Positions 61,401 to 64,000 of a DNA stretch of 64,000 nucleotides are shown piece after piece. The stretch lies in NCBI RefSeq assembly GCF_020037125.1, contig NZ_JAIQDG010000005.1:62001-126000 (forward strand). Reading direction: 5' to 3'. Position numbers and translations under genes: made by a program. Every line of letters starts with the position of its first letter. The first letter of the stretch is position 1. The notes below the pieces were generated by a model. The model was not told the origin of the DNA. It was given only the letters and a program-made list of their open reading frames with translations, and did not search any database. This stretch comes from Myxococcus sp. RHSTA-1-4. Lineage in GTDB: Bacteria > Myxococcota > Myxococcia > Myxococcales > Myxococcaceae.

Positions 61401-62246
61401 GTGGTGGACGGCATGCGCCTCACCATGGAGGGCCTGGCCCTCACCGGCGCGTGGGTGGACAAGGAGAAGGGGCTGATGGGCACCATCGTCCTGGAGATGG
61501 GCTCGTCCTCGCGCCTGTGCGCCGCGCTCCGGCCCGGCGAGCCCGTCGTCCTGATGGGCCCCACCGGCGCGCCCACCGAGATTGGCCACAACGAGACGGT
61601 GGCCCTCGTGGGCGGCGGCCTGGGCAACGCGGTGCTCTTCTCCATCGCCCGCTCGCTCAAGGCGGCCGGCTGCCGCGTCGTCTACTTCGCCGGCTTCCGG
61701 CAGAAGTCGGACGTCTTCAAGCGTGACGAGATTGAGGCCGGCACGGACCAGATTGTGTGGTCCGTGGACGGCGGCGACACCATCGAGCCCCGCCGCCCGC
61801 AGGACTCGGCCTTCCGGGGCAACGTGGTGCAGGCCATGCTGGCCTACGCGGAGAACACGCTGGGCCCGGCGCCCGTCGTCTCCCTGGCCGACGTGGACCG
61901 CATCATCGCCATCGGCTCGGACCGGATGATGCGCGCGGTGGCCGAGGCCCGGCACGGCGTGCTCCAGCCGCACCTCAAGCCCGGGCACGAGGCCATCGGC
62001 TCCATCAACTCGCCGATGCAGTGCATGATGAAGGAAATCTGCGCCCAGTGCCTCCAGCGGCACGTGGACCCGCTCACCGGCAAGGAGACGTGGGTCTTCT
62101 CCTGCTACAACCAGGACCAGCGGCTGGACCAGGTGGACTTCGTCAACCTCAACCAGCGCCTGCGCGGCAACACCGTCATGGAGAAGGTCGCCGACCTCTT
62201 CCTGGCACAGCTCCTCAAGAAGGCGCCGCACCTCAAGCGCGTCTGA
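58467..62246 (+). CDS. Giant iron-sulfur flavoprotein, GltD-like and PyrK-like domains fused
   Basis: From the ATG at 58467 the product has 1259 residues. Residues 1-310 form a unique helical N-terminal region. About 314-410 carry cysteine clusters (YCVICHERQKDSC, CPLDER, MCPGTGHRICNDCMKAC) for 4Fe-4S centres. About 455-900 form a GltD-like FAD/NAD(P) module with VVGLGPAGYTLSHYLL and IVIGGGLTGIDTATEL. About 928-1259 form an FNR/PyrK-like module (FTATVVAVNRLTPTIVEVVV; SHFSPGQFYRLQNF) ending in CMMKEICAQCLQRHVD, a 2Fe-2S-type site. It is probably a cytoplasmic electron-transfer oxidoreductase moving electrons between NAD(P)H and an unknown acceptor. The 58204-58466 gap upstream holds no gene. 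Confidence 0.87.
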   Translation: MRALTDLPSDPTPSLTLGLPGFTFEDLYRPRGLRRLSERFDAQLAGDEPELFQAFDAYRKSGGTSLTGPAESDLLIRVARHMSRFVAKLFRIEADVDGLAGRLKGELPLFDFKREFITRRVFKKGAADRPTLAEFPSLDARMRLLLSLGFPEAVATGDLERGLAESILTLMDLERLFSGGLPAELQPQAEALRARWAALRAVLVSTQEGRDAFGSSLVTHGDDAAELQAVRALLSLADRWTYARALHPETKELFHTWPTHRIPKPLVFDQLVQLKRPDAELPEVTEGLEHHLRHRDGFKLTDRRGTPRDVMNEVDYCVICHERQKDSCSKGFPAKDPVAEGHSFKKNPLGIPLNGCPLDERISEAHLLKREGNSVAALAMVTLDNPMCPGTGHRICNDCMKACIFQKQEPVNIPLAETATLTDVLALPWGFEIYGLLTRWNPLNVRRPYALPYTGRNVLVVGLGPAGYTLSHYLLNEGFAVTGVDGLKIEPFPDALVGRNGHALKPIRDWSRLTSELDERVLEGFGGVSEYGITVRWDKNFLTLIHLTLARREGFRIFGGVRFGGTLTIDDAWALGFDHIAIAAGAGRPTIIGMKNNLIRGIRKASDFLMALQLTGAFKKDSLANLQVQLPAIVIGGGLTGIDTATELMAYYPVQVEKTLDRHEKLVAEIGEEAVLARLDTEERATYATFLEHGRAVRAEREKARAEGRAPDFIQLVRAWGGVSLVYRRGLTESPAYRLNHEEVTKALEEGIRFIERMSPVEALPDATGAVRALRFERMVTVDGKLKGSGQFFELPARTVCVAAGTSPNVTYEKEYPGTFQLDEAGEYFQGHELVEDGGGFSLQPVEAKEDPAVKAGFFTSYRKDGRFISFYGDNHPAYAGNVVKAMASAKDGHPEVARLYAKEISALDFTDELAQSRRDEQRAAHFAKLDDAFTATVVAVNRLTPTIVEVVVRAPFAASHFSPGQFYRLQNFERTAPVVDGMRLTMEGLALTGAWVDKEKGLMGTIVLEMGSSSRLCAALRPGEPVVLMGPTGAPTEIGHNETVALVGGGLGNAVLFSIARSLKAAGCRVVYFAGFRQKSDVFKRDEIEAGTDQIVWSVDGGDTIEPRRPQDSAFRGNVVQAMLAYAENTLGPAPVVSLADVDRIIAIGSDRMMRAVAEARHGVLQPHLKPGHEAIGSINSPMQCMMKEICAQCLQRHVDPLTGKETWVFSCYNQDQRLDQVDFVNLNQRLRGNTVMEKVADLFLAQLLKKAPHLKRV

Positions 62247-62267
62247 GGCGCGGCCTCCCCGCGGTCT

Positions 62268-62936
62268 TCACCGGCGCGTGCCGGTGAAGACCCGGAGCAT
62301 CTCCTGGTAGTTCTTCATCAGGTCCTCCTCACGGGTGAGGACCACGTCCACGTTGGCGTCGCCGTACTCGCGCCGGGCGTCGGCCAGCTTCTCGAAGGCC
62401 TCCACCTGGCGCCGCATGGAGGCCACCTGCGCCGCCATCCCCTCCTGCTGCTCGGGCGGCAGCTTCTCCTGGAGCGCCTCCAGCTTCTTCAGCTCCTCCT
62501 CGTACTGGAGCGTGCGCCCGAGCTGCCGCTGGCTGATGACGGCCGTCACCACCTCGGCGATGCCGTTGACGTCCGCCTCGCTCAGCCCCGCCTGCGCGCG
62601 GGCCTCGGCCTCCGCCTTCGCCTTGGCCTCCACCACCTTCAGCCCCGCGCGCGCGGACGCCATCGCCTCCGGCGTGCCCGCGTCCACCAGGGCCCCCAGG
62701 TTGTGCAGCCCCTTCAGGAGCGAGCCGTACACCTCCAGCATCCGCCGCTGGTAGCCCACATAGGCGTCCAGCTTCTCCTTCGTCACCACGTAGGGGCCCG
62801 CCCCGTCCTCCCCGTCCTCCGGGCCGCCAGCGCTGCCTCCGGCCGCCTGCTCGGGTGCCGGACGGGATGCCGCCTCCTCCTTCTTACAAGCCGAGAAGGC
62901 CAGCAGTACCCACAGTCCCCACAGCACCTTGCGCAT
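62268..62936 (-). CDS. Coiled-coil lipoprotein
   Basis: The ATG at 62936 follows GGAGGAGAACGC and starts MRKVLWGLWVLLAFSACKK, a lipoprotein signal (Cys17). The 222-residue product continues with an acidic linker and a helical domain with heptad-like runs (LKVVEAKAKAEAEARAQAGL; YEEELKKLEALQEKLPPEQQ; VASMRRQVEAFEKLADARRE). No enzyme motif is present. Similar proteins are common in myxobacteria. It would be an outer-membrane or periplasmic structural protein of unknown role. It is convergent with the giant flavoprotein gene. Confidence 0.8.
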   Translation of the reverse strand: MRKVLWGLWVLLAFSACKKEEAASRPAPEQAAGGSAGGPEDGEDGAGPYVVTKEKLDAYVGYQRRMLEVYGSLLKGLHNLGALVDAGTPEAMASARAGLKVVEAKAKAEAEARAQAGLSEADVNGIAEVVTAVISQRQLGRTLQYEEELKKLEALQEKLPPEQQEGMAAQVASMRRQVEAFEKLADARREYGDANVDVVLTREEDLMKNYQEMLRVFTGTRR

Positions 62937-63121
62937 GCGTTCTCCTCCAGACGGGCCGGCGCCGCCGAGCATTCCAGCCACTTGCGCGGCGGGCGGTGAC
63001 TCCCTTCCCTCTCTGTCACGACGAGGTTGTTCCGGCCACTGAACAATCGCCGCATTACCTTTGACCAACCGGGCCACGCTCGTGTACGAACCGCGGTCCT
63101 GTCGAAAGCGGTGGAGGGACT

Positions 63122-63616
63122 TTGAGGATTTTCCTGGTTAGGCACGGCGATGCGGACGCGGAGATCCCCGAGGGTCTCGGCGACGAGGCGCGCGCGCTCA
63201 CCGCCAAGGCCCGCGCCAATACCGCCCAGCACTTCGCGTCGCTGTCGGAGCGCATGGGGCCGGTGGGCCTCATCCTGACCAGCCCGCTGGTGCGCACGGT
63301 GCAGACGGCGCAGATTCTCTCCTTCGTGACGAAGCACGAGGGGCTGCTGAAGGTGCACCGCTGCCTGCTGCCGGACATGCCGGTGGGCGCGGTGGAGCCC
63401 GTCCTGACGGAGCACATGGACCAGAACCTGGCGCTCGTGGGGCACCAGCCCTCCATGGGCGCGCTGGCGGCCCACCTGCTGGGCATGCAGTCCTTCCCCA
63501 AGCCGGTCAACCCGGGCACCGTCATCGCCCTGGAGCGCGTCGACGGGGAGACGCCGCAGATGAAGTTCCTGTTCTACGCGGCCCCTGGCCAGCAGGTGCT
63601 CGACGTCATCCAGTGA
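63122..63616 (+). CDS. sixA: Phosphohistidine phosphatase SixA
   Basis: The TTG at 63122 follows GGAGGG (63112-63117) and starts RIFLVRHGDADAE, the histidine phosphatase RHG motif. The second conserved His is in ALVGHQPSMGALA. The 164 residues match the SixA family. It dephosphorylates phosphohistidine, as on HPt domains of two-component relays, in the cytoplasm. It is followed by cyaY 13 bp downstream, so they may share a transcript. Confidence 0.9.
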   Translation: MRIFLVRHGDADAEIPEGLGDEARALTAKARANTAQHFASLSERMGPVGLILTSPLVRTVQTAQILSFVTKHEGLLKVHRCLLPDMPVGAVEPVLTEHMDQNLALVGHQPSMGALAAHLLGMQSFPKPVNPGTVIALERVDGETPQMKFLFYAAPGQQVLDVIQ

Positions 63617-63629
63617 GGCCCGTGCGGCC

Positions 63630-63962
63630 ATGATGGACGAAGCCCGCTACAACCAGCTTGCCGCCGCCGCCTTCCGCCGCATCCTCGCGGCGGCGGACGC
63701 CATCGACCCGGACATCCTGGAAGCCGAGAGCACGGGCGACATGGTGACGCTCACCTCCCGCTCCCGGGAGAAGTGCATCGTCAACACCCAGCGCGCCGTG
63801 CGGCAGATATGGGTGGCCGGCCGGGGCCAGGGCATCCACTTCGACTACGACGCGGCCACCAGCACCTGGAAGGACGACAAGGGCCGGGGACTGGAGCTGC
63901 TCTCCTTCGTCGCGGACGTGGTGCACGACCTCAGCGGCGTGGACTTCATCTACCCCGGCTGA
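63630..63962 (+). CDS. cyaY: Iron-sulfur cluster assembly protein CyaY (frataxin)
   Basis: The 110-residue product has the frataxin layout: a first helix with acidic residues (MMDEARYNQLAAAAFRRILA, then DAIDPDILEAE), a beta-sheet (GDMVTLTSRSREKCIVNTQR, QIWVAGRGQGIHFDYD) and a final helix (LLSFVADVVHDL). It modulates iron and sulfur transfer on IscS. The start could be the first or second ATG (63630 or 63633). Only 38 bases follow before the window ends, with no further feature. Confidence 0.92.
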   Translation: MMDEARYNQLAAAAFRRILAAADAIDPDILEAESTGDMVTLTSRSREKCIVNTQRAVRQIWVAGRGQGIHFDYDAATSTWKDDKGRGLELLSFVADVVHDLSGVDFIYPG

Positions 63963-64000
63963 GGCTTCCCGCCCGCCGGCTCCACCCGGTTGCCGCCGGC

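Noticed and set aside
58326..62231. A 1300-residue minus-strand frame opposite the giant flavoprotein
   Set aside because: The composition is a shadow of GC3-rich coding, and the plus strand has clear flavoprotein motifs.

Overview
The window looks like part of a myxobacterial chromosome (Myxococcaceae: Myxococcus, Corallococcus or Pyxidicoccus type). It has very high GC and strong GC3 bias, eukaryotic-like Ser/Thr kinases with a C-terminal cysteine domain, many lipoproteins, ELWxxDGT repeats and a C-terminal MYXO-CTERM sorting tail. Species cannot be read from the sequence alone.

Region 1 (1-16 kb) is accessory and broken up. It opens with the 3' end of an RHS/YD-repeat polymorphic-toxin-like gene followed by two translationally coupled paralogous beta-rich proteins. 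Then come a 5'-truncated TPR gene, a secreted peptide with the six-cysteine pattern of CS-alpha-beta defensins, a STAS-like protein, and a divergent SDR/AraC pair with a candidate operator. An IS256-type transposase remnant follows. Next is a two-gene cassette matching the Septu anti-phage system (PtuA ATPase and PtuB HNH nuclease), flanked by two direct copies (about 1.6 kb each) of the same Ser/Thr kinase gene. A HEPN-like protein (Rx4H) with a histone-like tail lies just beyond.

Region 2 (15.7-26.4 kb) encodes surface and secreted proteins: a lipoprotein with ComEA-like helix-hairpin-helix units, a lipoprotein combining DNRLRE, three Ig-like domains and a heparinase-type lyase, an ELWxxDGT repeat lipoprotein, a divergent secreted GPLGP-repeat protein, an erythromycin-esterase-like lipoprotein and a small cupin.

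Region 3 (26.5-42.8 kb) is more housekeeping: a cold-shock protein; a CpxP/CnrR-like periplasmic sensor in an operon with an OmpR-type regulator and a His-rich histidine kinase; a ctaB / ABC ATPase / ABC permease / cupredoxin lipoprotein operon; a large TPR membrane protein; tRNA-Ala(CGC) with a strong terminator; a DUF2760 / Hsp70 / Hsp70 operon; and a small zinc-ribbon protein.

Region 4 (43-64 kb): an operon of beta-propeller phytase and 5'-nucleotidase suited to phosphate scavenging; gmd-rmd for GDP-D-rhamnose; a NADAR protein; several glycosyltransferases including a fused double GT4, a polytopic membrane protein and a methyltransferase (surface polysaccharide work); a 1259-residue iron-sulfur flavoprotein resembling a GltD-PyrK fusion; and sixA and cyaY at the right edge.

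All functional calls rest on motifs read by eye; no database search was run.
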